Source: Craterostigma plantagineum
Lineage: Eukaryota; Streptophyta; Magnoliopsida; Lamiales; Linderniaceae
Reading direction: 5' to 3'
DNA length: 64,000 nt
NCBI GenBank assembly: GCA_027422505.1
Contig: JAPQWV010000366.1
Coordinates: 1-64,000, forward strand
Positions 1 through 11,632 of the stretch are shown here, one piece after another. A program made the position numbers and the translations under genes. Position 1 is the first letter of the stretch. Each line of letters starts with the position of its first letter. The notes beneath the pieces are model-generated. The model ran no database searches. It saw only the letters and a program-made list of their open reading frames with translations, and had not been told where the DNA came from.

Positions 1-1760
1 GAATTACGATTTCGCTCAACTGATCTGGAACGACCTATCAGAGCAGATCAGACAAAAAGAGAACAAAAGGTCCAAGAACGTGTTGTATGCGAGATGGTTC
101 TCCGTCATCATCCGCCAACATATGCAGATGCACGAGCAGAACATTCCTCGCCTGCCTCCGGGAGGAAAATATCGGCCACCAAGGCTCAAGTTCTTCAACA
201 ACCCAAGGCTGGTAGACCTAGCTCAGCCTTCAATGCCCATTCCACTCAACCTTTTTCGGCTCGCTGACCCCACGGGAGCCGAATATCAAAGATACTGTCT
301 GGAACATCATCTCAGAGAGCGAATGATTTGAGGGCCCCCGACAGGTTTCCACGTGAGCCCTCCACAACAACAACACTCAAGCCCTGAGGCAATGATGATT
401 GATAAAGTGGGCCAGGAGCTAGAGCAGGAGCTACCAACTCAGGATGAACACATTCCTGGCATCGACGCCATGTTGATCGATGCTGTGGCAGCAGAGTTGG
501 AACAAAAATGCTTCTGAAGAAACATTCCAAGTGGAAGTGCCTGTACATGTTGGCGTGCTCGAAGAAACTATTGAGGATGTTCTTCAATAAGGAGCACAGC
601 CCGAGACAGAAATGGAGCAAAGCTCACTTCCACGGGTGACGGATCAGGCTCCTGAGAACATAGAACGTGGCCTCACTCCTCACACAGCCACCTCATCCGA
701 CACGGAGTCAGATGAGGAGATCAGCCTGATGAGACGGACTCCCAGACGACTTAGCATACAAATCGAGTTCCTCTTCACCGCCGTCACCACCGCACTAGAT
801 ACCGCGCCGATCGTCCCTTCAAGTGCTGTGGCCACTTCTTCGCTCAATCTTGAGCCACAACAAAATCTACCGGTGTCTAGTTCGCCGGCCCAAACCGAGC
901 CTGTCGAAACACTCATAGAGGAGAATCTTCCAGATTCGACTCAAGGATTGGGTGGAAGTCTCGTAGAATCACAACCTCAAGTGACTCTGAGCCAACCTGA
1001 GGAGCCGGTGCCTGCTCAAGGGTTGTTAACTGGTGACATCTGTCGTCCTGGAACATCCACGGAGGCGTCCGCTCCTTTTGTGACTGAAGACCAACTCAAG
1101 CCGCCCTCTCCTCACCACCTAAATCGTTCGAAGACAAGATCATGGAGAGCGTGCGTACGACTATCGAGTCGTCCCGACAAGATCGAGGGAAAGCACCCGT
1201 CTCAGAGTCAACTTCAACACAACCCGACCTCACAACCCCACAACCTACACCCACCGACCCTCTACAAAACTCTTCCATCCTAATTAACCCATATACCATC
1301 CCAATCACCGAGCTCCATGACATCCTTCTAGCCCGCCTCATCGGTCTTACCATCCGGTCGCCTCAGGAAGAGTCACTCTATAGGCGACTGGTAGACCATC
1401 CTGAGCCACCTACCCAAACATGTCGAGGCCAAAGCTCTCACTCAAGATGCCGACATGATGATCCTCACAATCAGGATCCTCGTGAGGGGGAGAAGAGGCC
1501 AAGGACAACAACAAGTGGCCAAGGACAAGGCTCGGGCGCAACGCAATCAGGCGCTGGAGCAGGTGAAACCCAAACCACCCAAACACACACCACCCAAACT
1601 ACCACACCAAGCACCGCACAACCACTCTAACCCACATCGATCCACCAACCTTTCACCTAAGGACGCCTCCGCCCACACCACCGACTCTGACAAGCCCCTT
1701 GCTTCCGGAAGAAGAAGCAAGTGCGGCCATGCTCGTAGCTCTGGCACAAACCCAAGCTAC
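1..1760 (+). pseudogene. Copia third-ORF (SIRE-type) fragment, copy 1
   Basis: Seen: this stretch matches 17527-19286 at a constant offset of 17526, with only a couple of substitutions noticed, both in the first 100 bases, and then stops matching abruptly after 1760. It encodes the middle of the third ORF described at 16987-20524: a globular segment ending near 331, then a Ser/Pro/Thr/Gln-rich low-complexity region in several frames (612-1283, 1142-1630). Known: SIRE/Maximus-type copia elements carry an extra ORF between pol and the 3' LTR. Inferred: a very recent duplication, or one sequence represented twice. The fragment enters from the left window edge and lacks both ends of the ORF, so it is not functional here. 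The reading-frame changes are shared by both copies, so they predate the copying. Confidence 0.75.
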
Positions 1761-3860
1761 GTGTCATTCGGTCGTTTAGCAACTTGTGTTGAGATCGGGG
1801 AATCCCATGTGAGGTTTGGAGAGGTGAACACGTTTAGCAACTTCGATCATTGATGCAACTTCAGTCCTTGATGATGCTTGAGTCACGTGTCATTCGGTCG
1901 TCAGTCCTTGCTTCTTCTTCCGGAAGCAGGGGCATGAGAGAGTCGAGGAGAGGTCTCGAGATTTAGCCATCTTCTCCGTTTGCCAGATTCGTCTTCTCCG
2001 AATGGAAGTTGTCTGGTTCGGCCTCGAAGAAGCGTCTCTAGTTCCAGAAGAAGGTAGGTCGTCTCTTTCTTTGATTTTTGATTTTTTTTTTTAAGTTGTA
2101 CCGAGCTTCCTTTGAATGTGGCGTTGTGAGAGAGCCCGGTTTCAGAGTGGTACGCGCGGCGGAATTTGGTGGGTGGACCGACCAATTGTGTGTGCATAAC
2201 CCCTTCTCCCCCTCATGGCAAATCGTGTTAACGATTTCGGCATGTTAATTTGGAGGAAGGAAAGGCATACAGAAAGGTCGGCGAGGGTAATAACCGGACA
2301 AAGCCACAAAGGCAATCCATCAAAATGAGTACCGGTGCCACATAGGCGTCCCGTTGACATCTACTAGGAGCAAAGCTCGTAGAAGATGGCCGAAACCGTT
2401 GTTGCTTTGATGTTGCAACGGTCGGGCTTCCTTCCGATCCTTGAAGTATGTCTTTAAAAGAACATGTCTACGGAAGTTCTAATGTGATCACAAAGATTAG
2501 GTGTATTAAAAAGTGTATGTCCTAAAACTTTGAAACTTTTGGGGAGTGAGGACACACTAGACGCGAGTGATCAATAAAAGCGTGGTACGGGGAGGAATAC
2601 CACTAACTTCAATATCTCCCGTTTCCGAGTGAAGTGGTGATAGCATACGTGGTTCCCCGTGATTTATGAAGCACCTATCTTTAAGAGATAGACGAATGGG
2701 TAAGGCTCGGTTGTGCATGCGTCGTTGGACCTAATGCGACGACTTCTACCCGGGAGCTAATTAAAATTAGCACCTGTACCTATGGGGGTTGGTCCGAAAA
2801 TTATGTGAGATAAGGGAGTGATGTGTCTTCAAAGACTTCCTTGGCATCATCGAAATAATCTTGCTTAGTGTTTTCGGATGATGAGAAAGCGGTGGAAAGT
2901 TGAATCGTCTCAAATGCTCAAACGCGTTCCGGGGTTAGGATCAAGTCGGATAAGACTGAACCATAGGAACATGAAATCCGTGCCTCCGGGTATGTGATAA
3001 GTGTTGCTCTAGTTGAATTAGCAAGCCGGAGCCGGTCGATGAAAAACTGAGCATTTGATCTTCATTTAGATCGTCACCGTCGTCTTTGAAAAATTTTGTC
3101 CGTTTGAAAGCTCGAGATTCTTCGTGGTACGTCCATCTTTGGATGTGGGAGAGTAAAACAGGGAAGCATATCAAACAAATTTGAATTTTTTTTGTCATAT
3201 CTCCGTATCTCCTTTTTTTTCATATTCCCCTTTTTTTTTATATCTCATTTTTTTTTTCATGTTCCCCTTTTTTTTTATCTCCTTTTTTTTTATTTCCTTC
3301 TTTTTTTTTTCTCATTTTTTTCATATTCTTCTTCTTCTTTTTTTTTGGATATATGTATATATATATATATATATATATAATTACATATTAATATAGTAGT
3401 ATTATATTTATATCTCCCCAAAAACAATGCTTCGAAAATAATTTTCTCCCCCTAGAAATTTCCGTAGTTAGCTTGACGAATGTTAAGAATCTCATCCCTT
3501 AAATCGGTCATTGTAAGTTTTCTCCCCCTCAAAATTGTAAGTTTTCTCCCCCTCAAGGATTAAAATTTGTGCTTCCTTAAAAATATAAAGGTTGCTTCTC
3601 ATTAAAATAATGAGTAGCCCCCCCTCAATTAAAGCTCATTTAAAAGTATTAATTGAAAAATGATATTTATCGTTTCAGTTCGTAATATGCATTTGAATTT
3701 TTTTTTTTAAAACCATTTAAAGCGATGAAATGCATATCGAAAATGTATCATTTGAAAAGTTTTGAAAGAAAATAGGTATATTTATTTTTGACGAATGCAT
3801 ATGTAAATTTGAAATATACGTCATTGAAGCTTATTTGTAGTAGCTCACGCCTCATCCCTT
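1761..3860. other. Stretch without recognisable gene; chimeric repeat debris
   Basis: After the break at 1760 I recognise no coding domain. 1757-1775 and 1884-1902 share the word CGTGTCATTCGGTCGT. A 24-bp self-complementary block at 1698-1721 reappears inverted at about 1909-1932. 3190-3345 is an almost pure pyrimidine tract followed by (TA)n to about 3380. Between 3440 and 3640 several CTCCCCC runs read on the minus strand as GGGGGAG polypurine-tract-like motifs; they probably belong to the spacer of the minus-strand copia relative whose gag lies at 3917-5608. Confidence 0.4.
3190..3380. repeat. Polypyrimidine tract followed by (TA)n
   Basis: About 150 bases of T-rich sequence punctuated by CTCC and CCCC, followed by an alternating TA run near 3352-3378. 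Low-complexity sequence; ORFs predicted across it are artefacts of composition. Confidence 0.85.
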
Positions 3861-3916
3861 TATCACGTACGTGGAGCCACTATGTCGAATTCCATACATG
3901 ATGGAAATCTGCAAAA

Positions 3917-5608
3917 CTATCGGGACTTTGGTACCCATTGTCGTATGGGTCCTCCCTTATTAGCAGAAAACGATTTAAGCATAAAAGGTGTCATATTTAA
4001 ATGTTGTCCTAAATCATCCATTAATGAACCTTTCGGTACCCAAATTTGTTTGGGACTACCTAAATTTTGTGAAGAAATAGGAACCCATGTGGGAGTGATT
4101 TGACACGGATAAGGCATTTCCGCTCGGGTGAAAGTGTGTTTCGGAGAAGGTTTAAAAATTTTCTCCGAGGCCAAGCGCACAAGATGTTTCTTTGAGTGAA
4201 CCTTGACCGGATATTGCATGTAGGAAAACGAGCATATAGAATTATAAGTATCTATCGCACATAAGTCGTATTTCGTATGGTTAGAATTCACACCTTTCAC
4301 ATTAGAATGTGAAGAATTTCGAAAATTATTTTCAAGTCTAGGCTTTTTAAATGAAAAATTAGTAGAATCATTTGAAGCACACGATGAAGTTTGTGCGCTA
4401 GAGCTTGAAATATTTTCATAAGAAGTTTTCTTTTCGGGATCAGGAGAGGAAGGCTTTTGGTCTTTATCATTCCGTTTGGAGCTTTACCGTTCTCCCATTT
4501 CCGTGGGACTTGTTCCCTAACTATAGAAAGTGTGAGACGTTTACTTTGAATTTCAACTTTGGTCAAAATTGAAGTAGAATTAGTAAAAGTCGTTTGGATG
4601 GTAGGAACGTTATCATCCGTTTGCGTCCCTTTGTCGAGTTTTGGCATGGAGAAAGCTTTGAGATTAGATATCTCCGTTAGAAGTGTATTCTTTTCTGCTT
4701 CAAAATTCTTTCTTTCCGTTTCTAATGTAGAATTTAAATCCTCTATTTTCTTAAGAATATGAGGTATATCGAGGGAAGAAGAATTTTCAGAATGACGAGA
4801 TTTTGCTTCCTCGGTCTTAGAAGTCGCAAGAAGATCTTCTAATTGTTTAATCTTATAATATAACATCGTACGTTCCTCAGTTAAGAAACCATAGTTAGCT
4901 TGAGCAGTGCTCTTTTCGATTTCACAGGCATTTAAACTCTTGGTCAGTTCACTAATCTTAGAATTAGAATTTTCTAATTGTGATTCTAGACTAGAGATCT
5001 TAGAGTTGGCATTTGTTAATCTACAATTGAGGCTAGCTCTCTCGTCGAGGTTCCTAACCAAACAATTACAATTATTTTTTAGCCTGGCTTCTAATTCCTT
5101 AATTTTTGAGCTATGCGTCTCTAACTGTGGCGTCCTAGTCTCACTAATATTTAAGCTCTTGGTTAGTTCATCCATTTTCGCATTAGAGCTTCTAAGTTCT
5201 AATTCGAGACTAGCTCTATTCTCCTCAGATTTAGATTTTTTCCTCTAACTCTTTAGTACTTTTCTGCTCATTTTTCATGTTAGCATACCTAATTTGTAAG
5301 GATTCTAACATGTTAAACAATGTAGAGTTAGGAATAACTACCTCCCGAGAAGACGTGTCTGATTCTTCATTGCTCGTTCGCTTCGACAAGCTCGCTTCAG
5401 AGGTATCCTCAACTCGAGCCATGAGAGCTAAACGGTTTGATTTATCTCCGTGATAGGCCATCAAGTCGTAGCTCTTCTTTGGGTTAAGGCTAGAACTCTT
5501 TTCTTTGTTCTCCGAATTAGATGAGTACTTAGTCTTTGACACCTGTTCTCTTAGCATTTTTGTAATTAACTTTAATTGTTGTTCGAAGTCTTTTAAATCT
5601 TGATCCAT
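3917..5608 (-). pseudogene. Copia-type gag C-terminal region (minus-strand element)
   Basis: Three consecutive minus-strand reading frames (5608-5231, 5175-4297, 4300-3917) align by eye with the gag C-terminal half of the plus-strand element at 8511-10383. Shared landmarks are the MLESLQIRYANMK-like segment, the long coiled coil with CLVRNLDERASLNCR, and a closing series of WVPK-type motifs (TWVPIS, IWVPKG, QWVPKS). The start at 5608 opens with MDQDLKDFEQQLK and joins straight to the region after the zinc knuckle, so the UBN2 capsid-like part and the CCHC knuckle are missing. gag closes with TAG at about 3914, immediately followed by TTTTGCAG, then a decayed protease start (HHVW with no DSG following) near 3890-3860. 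Pol is otherwise absent. Non-autonomous or dead relative of the neighbouring element. Confidence 0.75.
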
Positions 5609-5615
5609 TTCAATT

Positions 5616-6526
5616 TTCTTTTAATTTTTGTTGGTTGGATATTTTGGATCGTAACGTGTTTTATGATTTGAATTTTTGAATTTTTTTTAATACTGATTAA
5701 AATATTTGGCTTTTAAAATTTCAGCTTCGAAAAGATTTTGGTTTATAGAGTTATTTAAAAATTTAATAGTATATACCAAAACCTTTTTCAATAATGTGCC
5801 AATTAGGATGTTACTGTTTTCGATCGAAAATTTTATTAATTTTTTTTAATGTCAATATAAAGCACTGTTTTCGATCGAAAATAATTTTCGAGTAAAAGTT
5901 TTTTTAGAGAGATGTAGAGCACTTTAACAGAGACTTACGAACATTCATCAAAAATATTGAATTCAACTCAAAACAATTAATAAAGCAGATTAAGCATGTG
6001 TGATCGAAATCCTAGAACAAGAGTTCTAACACAGAATCAAACCAGAAAACAGCAAAACATGTCAGATTTTTCCAGAATTTTATGAATTTTACGAAGAACA
6101 CGAGAACACATTTTATGACGAATCCGACCAAAAACAACAAATTAATCTGTGAAACTCTGGGTAATCGATCGAAATCATGCAATTGACAAGAACAAACACT
6201 CACTTGAGCATAATCAAACCAAAATCAGTTCGATTTTTGAAAAATCAGATTAAGAACTTGAAGAACAATTTTCAATCAGATCTTCCAAATTCGCTAAAAT
6301 TTGTGGTTCGATCGAACGAAAACAAGCTCAGATCAATTAGAAACATATAATCGAACCTCAATAACATCAAAACAAGTCGAATTAAGAAAAATCAAATTGA
6401 AAATCAGCGATGAACAGTGACTTTTACGCGATGAACAGTAAATTTTCGCGATGAACAGTAACTCGCGAAAAAAATTTCAGATTTCAAAATTTGATCCGAA
6501 TTTCGATTCAAATCCTAACACGCTCT
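5616..6526 (-). other. 5' leader of the minus-strand copia relative
   Basis: Lies between the primer-binding site and the gag remnant. AT-rich, with palindromic TTTTCGATCGAAAA words near 5817 and 5868 and three direct copies of a 13-base word (ACTGTTCATCGCG on the minus strand) at about 6408-6466. No ORF of note. Confidence 0.5.
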
Positions 6527-6538
6527 GCTCTGATACCA
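6527..6538 (-). other. Retrotransposon primer-binding site (initiator tRNA-Met type)
   Basis: The minus strand reads TGGTATCAGAGC, the usual plant copia primer-binding sequence complementary to the 3' end of initiator tRNA-Met. It is separated by two bases from the end of the adjacent LTR, as expected. It fixes the orientation of the element as minus strand. Confidence 0.85.
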
Positions 6539-6540
6539 AT

Positions 6541-6894
6541 TGTTAGGACCCCTAATATCCAACCTAGATCGAATTACGAAGAATCGGATAGTAAATCTGA
6601 AGAATTCGAACAGTTACGATTGAGATTTACCAACGTTGAGGTTTGATAGAGAAACGACGTTGAAGAACACAAAGGCGCTTGAAATTTTCTCTCTAAAATT
6701 TCCAATTCTAATTTTTCGATCTATACTAAGCGCATCCTAATTTTCTTAGGAGTTCACTTATATATACCACCTCGTGGTATATTTACACAAGTAGTCCTAC
6801 AAAATGACTAATTACAATTTAGGTCAAGACTAATAATTTGCATAGCAAGACTAAGACAACTATATTAATTGAATACAATTAAACAGTTCCAACA
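6541..6894 (-). repeat. LTR (5' LTR of the minus-strand copia relative)
   Basis: 354 bp. Plus-strand ends are TGTTAGGACC and GTTCCAACA, so on its own strand it opens TGTTGGAAC and closes GGTCCTAACA, giving TG...CA termini within an imperfect inverted repeat. A TATATATAAG promoter-like box lies on the minus strand near 6765-6775, within a GGTATA-rich stretch. Layout resembles the 320-bp LTR at 20520-20839. An LTR of identical length is present at 59757-60110. No second LTR for this element is visible at lower coordinates. Confidence 0.8.
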
Positions 6895-7334
6895 GCGCTC
6901 GCAAAACTAACGGTCGAATTATTTTTTTGGTCAAAACTTATACAGGTTGACCTAGCGAAAATTACTTACGATCGAAAAACTTTTCAGTCAACGATTTTAT
7001 TTTGACTAAGCAAGGAACTTACTTTAAGTCCTGTTTCTTGCGATCGAAATAAATTCACGATTAAAAGATTTTTCTCGATCGAAAGTTTTTGAACGAATTT
7101 TACTCGCTCGTAAATTTTCTCGCTGACACACTTTCTCGCACGAGAACAGCTACGTACATCTTAATTCTGACAGAATTATTTTCGATCGAAAATCTAAAGA
7201 TAGATTTGAAAATAATTCTCGACTGCTTTAATATCAAACGCTACTAACTAATTTGCTATTTGTAAAGCACATAACATCACTCAAATCCATCAAAACAACG
7301 AACGAAGATCCCTCGTCAACAACAAAGAGAAGAG
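6895..7334 (+). other. 5' leader upstream of plus-strand copia gag
   Basis: 440 bp without an ORF, dense in CGATCGAAA-type words (for example near 6970, 7040, 7075, 7182). It abuts the outer end of the minus-strand LTR, so the 5' LTR and primer-binding site of the plus-strand element are missing or lie beyond the minus-strand insertion. Confidence 0.55.
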
Positions 7335-10300
7335 ATGGATGCTTATTCGCTAGGAAATGACAACTGTCCACCAATCTTGCAACGCGGCGAATATACAGTA
7401 TGTAGAAGCCGCTTCCTAAACTTCATAGCCCTAAAAGATCAGGCTGAAAATCTACTTCAGTCACTCGAAGAGGGATTGGCACAATTTTGGGTCCACGTAG
7501 ACGGTGACGAAACGGCTACTCCTCCAATTCCTCCTACTAGGCGACTTAAGGAGCCTAGGGATACTCTATCGAGGAAAGGGCCCGTGCAAAGGCTGATCTG
7601 ATGGCCATGAATACACTTATGCAAGGCATCCCCAATGACATCTACAGACAGATAGAAAGCCTTGGAACGGCTAAGGGAATGTGGGATGAATTGCATAGGA
7701 TGATGCAGAGGACGGAAGTTGGCATCAAGACCAAAAAGTCGAATATTCTCACTACCTACGACTCTTTCAAAGCTAAGCCGGAGGAGAGCCTATACGATGT
7801 ATACCAAAGATACCTCACTCTTCTAAATGAGATGAGGAAGATAGAAATCTCTAAGACCAACATGGAGACTAATATTAGATTTCTATCTTCGTTGCCCTTG
7901 GCCTGGAAAAAGATATCCACCCAATTAACAGAAAACAAATATCTGGAAGAGTTGGATATCCATGCCGTCTTCGATAATCTCGCCCAACACGAGGAAGATG
8001 TTAGCGAGATTCAGAGAGAGCAGAAGGGCAAGCTGATTGACGATACCGTTGCTCTAGTCTCGGAGAAGCGTGGGCAAAGTCTCGAAAAGAAAAGATCGTT
8101 AGGCCTCCTTCCTCATCTGAGTCAGAAGAAGATCCAGAATCCGACGGCGAGCCAAGCATGAAGGCCTGAGGGAAGCAGTTGGCGTTAATCGGAAAAATGA
8201 TGAGTCAGAAATACTTCAAAAAGAAGTCCTCGTCTTCGGCCAACAGAATTCGGACCTCAAGCTCTAAGAACAAGGAACATGTACCAGAGAGCTCCGAAGT
8301 CAAGAACACTAAAGAGCCCAACAAGTGCTTCAACTGCGGCAAGCCTGTTCATTTTTCCAAAGAATGTACTCTTCCCAAGAAAAGAGATGCTAATTACTAC
8401 TCCAAGAAGCTCGAACTAACGAAGCAGAAAGAAGCTGGAGTAGCCCTCATGGCAGAGCAGGAAACTGGCTCGAAGACACATCCGATTCTGAGGAAGAGAA
8501 TCTAGCCCTTATGGCCCGCCTGGATACCACATCGGATGTCGAAACATCCAATCGGACGGACGAAGACGACGCATCCACCTCGTCCCAAGAGGTAGTCTCT
8601 TCTTTCACATTATTGACCATGTTAGAATCATATCAAACACAATATGCTAACATGAAACGTGAGCAGAAAATTATTAAGGAAGTAGAGGATAAACTTGCGA
8701 GATCGATCTCTCAGGAGAATATAGATAGTCTCGAATCAGAACTTAGAAGCTCTAGTGCTAAAATAGAAGAACTTACTAAGAGCCAACATTCTAGAGAGAC
8801 TAGTCAACCTCAAATAGGACTGCATAGTGAAATGATTAAGGAATTGGAAGATAGGCTAGCAAATAACTACAATTGCTTGGTTAGGAATCTCAATGAGAAA
8901 GCTACTCTAAATTGTAGGATAACCGAAGCTACCACTAAGATCACTAACTTAGAAGCTCAATTAGAAATATCGAATGTAAGGTTAGTGAGCTTAGTAAAGA
9001 ACTAGACGCCTGTCAAGCCACCAAACTGACGGTAGAATAATTATGCTCTCCTAGGTGAGGAATGCAAGAAACTGTATGCTAAAATTAAGAAATTAGATGA
9101 TGTAGTTACGCGTAGGGGACAATCCGAACAGACGATATTTTTGAACAAGCCCAAGGATGTAGAGTTCTATAATCCTATAGAAGGCATAGGTTTCACTAAC
9201 CCACGTGTTCTTCGGAAGAAAGAAATATATGATATTAAGCACATGGGTTTAGGAGTAACCTCTCTTAGAGAATTCACTGAATCGACGTACCAAAATAATT
9301 ATGATTCATCTATGAGAAAAGCCTCACATGGGCCTGAGATACCCTTTGACTACGCTGAACTAAATAAAAAGAGACAGAAATATGAAACCTTCTTTAAGAC
9401 CTGTCTGTGATTTAGTTCAAGTCCTACCTCCTGAATCTCAAGCACACAACGAGGAAGTCAAAGACGTTCATTATAAAAATTCTCTCTACAAACCCCCTAT
9501 CATAAAACAGATAGAGGAGTCACAGGCAAAGCTAGATAAAGAACAAGGGAATTTCGAAGCTGAAAAGAAAAAGTTTCTTAAAGAGATGGAAAATATCAAG
9601 GCTTCCTCATCCTCCCAAACTATCTCACACGCTATTATGAAAAGCGTGAAAATAAAAAATTCGCCTTTGAAAGACGAAAATTGTAATGATAATTCTGTTA
9701 AAGTGCTATGGATAATTCTACTTCACCTACGTCTACAGGGAAAGGCGAGAGTGTCTAGTACTAAGATAAAGAAGGAGCCAGTAGATTTAAATGTTTCCAA
9801 GAATGTTACTCCTTCTGTTACAATAAAAGACACTCGTAGTAATAAAAGAGCCATTTCTACGTTTAAGATAATTGCTTCTACTTGTTCACTTCAGCCGATC
9901 ACCTTTAGAAGCGATAATTTTGAAATATGCTCTACTTCAAAAATTACTAATAATCATTCTGAAACAAATGCCACTAGGAAGACTCGTAGGAAACCAGATC
10001 CAGCCATAAAGAAAGCTTATGGCGCCGTACATGCCTGTCCTCACCTAAGGTATCCCGTAGAGATTAAGTTCCCCAAGCACATTAGGAGATTATCAGAAGA
10101 AAATATCTTTTCCTCGATCAAGCCTTCCAACGCATTTGAACGTGCTGAAATTAACCTTCCCTGCAAGGTTCAACCCAAATGGGTTCCTAAATCTCCGTCT
10201 AGGACGACAAAAGCCGAAAAGGCCAAGTCACCTAAAGAGGCAAAACCCAACTCCACTTCTCCGAAAGTGAAATGGGTTATTAAAAGTCCTCCAAATAAAA

Positions 10301-10383
10301 ATCTAGGAATCATATCTGGGCCCAAAACTATATCTGCTAATCTGAGAGGACCCATGCTTACGTGGGTACCTAAAGCTCTCTAA
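7335..10383 (+). pseudogene. Ty1/copia (SIRE-type) gag, broken
   Basis: Order of domains: N-terminal segment from ATG 7335; UBN2-type copia gag at about 7601-8030 (KGMWDELHRMM, YDVYQRYLTLLNEM); a CCHC zinc knuckle at 8328-8370 (CFNCGKPVHFSKEC, spacing C-X2-C-X4-H-X4-C intact); a long coiled coil at 8620-9000; a Lys/Ser-rich tail with repeated WVPK motifs ending in WVPKAL and TAA at 10381. Breaks: a frameshift near 7560 in a GGG run, a second near 8050, a TGA at 8167 and a stop at 9003. Known: gag forms the virus-like particle and the knuckle binds RNA. The copy at 60547-63594 carries different indels, open where this copy is broken and the reverse. The length, over 1000 residues with the C-terminal extension, fits SIRE-like elements. 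Confidence 0.85.
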
Positions 10384-10933
10384 ATTGATTTTGCAGATCC
10401 ATCACGTGTGGTACCTCGACTCTGGTTGCTCCACACATATGACTGGGAATCAAGAACTGCTGAGCAACTACAAAGACCGACCAAATGGGAAAGTCAGATT
10501 CGGAAACAACGACTCATCTCCCATTCTCGGATGTGGAGATATCATTTTGGAAAATTTGACGATAAAAGATGTCTCGTACGTCGAAGGCCTCCGCCATAAC
10601 TTGTTCAGCATAGGCCAATTCTGTGACAAAGGATTTCAAGTGGTCTTTCATGCTGAGCGGTGCAGAATTTTGGACAGTCAGGACATAGAACTCCTCTACG
10701 GACTTCGGAAATCAAATCTTTACACGATCAACCTGACGTCCGTGCGGCCCTCGACAGCTATATGCCTCATCTCTCAGACAGTTTTACAAAGGAACAGCTT
10801 ATGGCATCAACGAATGTCTCATCTGAATACGAAAGCTCTCCAACGCCTTTCTACGAAAAAGTTGGTCCACGGTCTTCCAACTATACTACTACAAAGGGAA
10901 CATCAATGTTCTGCACGTCAATTAGGAAAATGA
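10384..10933 (+). pseudogene. Copia pol: protease and GAG-pre-integrase segment
   Basis: Open in the +1 frame relative to gag. It begins just after the gag stop, with TTTTGCAG at 10389-10396. The aspartic protease core is clear (WYLDSGCSTHMTG, catalytic Asp in DSG at about 10417), followed by HNLFSIGQFCDKG and the pre-integrase zinc-binding start LWHQRMSHLN near 10800. The frame then breaks at about 10870, and the Cys pair of the integrase zinc finger is not recovered in frame. Protease cuts the Gag-Pol precursor; the segment looks structurally intact but cannot be expressed with the rest of pol. Confidence 0.85.
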
Positions 10934-11630
10934 AGCGAGCGTCTCATCATGTCAAGCAAATTGTCTACTTCTCGCCCATTGGAACTAATCCACATGGACT
11001 CTATGGGCCAATGCAGACACAGAGTATCAATGGACGCAAGTATGTGCTAGTTATCGTCGATGACTACTCTCGCTACACGTGGACAAAGTACCTCCGAACC
11101 ATTGTGAATACTACTCAAAATCTGCTGCAACAGACTATTCAAGTTATTCTAACAGACAACGGCATTGAGTTCAAGAATGATCACCTCAGTTAGTTTTATC
11201 GGAAACTTTAAATAAGTCAACAGTTCTCAGCCGCAAAAACACCTCAATAAAATGGAGTCGTGGAAAGGAAAAACAGAACTCCAGTGGAAGCCGCTCGCAC
11301 AATGCTCATCCATTCCGGCCTTCCACACTTCCTTTGGGCTGAAGCAGTAAATACCGCCTGTTTACCCAAAACAGGACGGTGGTTCACAAACGGTTCAACA
11401 AGACTCCGTACGAGATCGTAAACAAGAGAGTACCCAACATCTCATTTTTAAGGTCTTCGGGTGCAAGTGCTTTGTGGCGAACGACAGAGAGCAACGTGCA
11501 AAGTTCAACCCTAAAGCATTCGAAGCAACTTTCATCGGGTATTCTTCAACATCAAAAACGTACTGAGTATACATCAAGTGCAACCGCACGATTAAGGAAA
11601 GCTATAACGTCACGTTCCACGAAGTGAACC
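10934..11630 (+). pseudogene. Copia pol: integrase core, multiply frameshifted
   Basis: Recognisable pieces in changing frames: YGPMQTQSINGRKYVLVIVD with DDYSRYTW (11000-11085), LTDNGIEFKN carrying the second catalytic Asp (11147-11175), GVVERKNRTPVEAARTMLIH carrying the catalytic Glu (11247-11310), and KRFNKTPYEIVNKRVPNI (11385-11445). Integrase joins the cDNA to the host chromosome. At least three indels and a stop near 11190 rule out activity. A segment between the first Asp and the second Asp appears shorter than usual. Confidence 0.8.
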
Positions 11631-11632
11631 AG

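Noticed and set aside
3181..3396. Phe-rich ORF that looks like a membrane protein
   Set aside because: Translation of a polypyrimidine tract and (TA)n; low complexity only.
10408..10599. Basic ORF overlapping the protease in another frame, also at 63619-63810
   Set aside because: The protease frame shows family motifs; the overlapping ORF recurs only because the DNA was duplicated.
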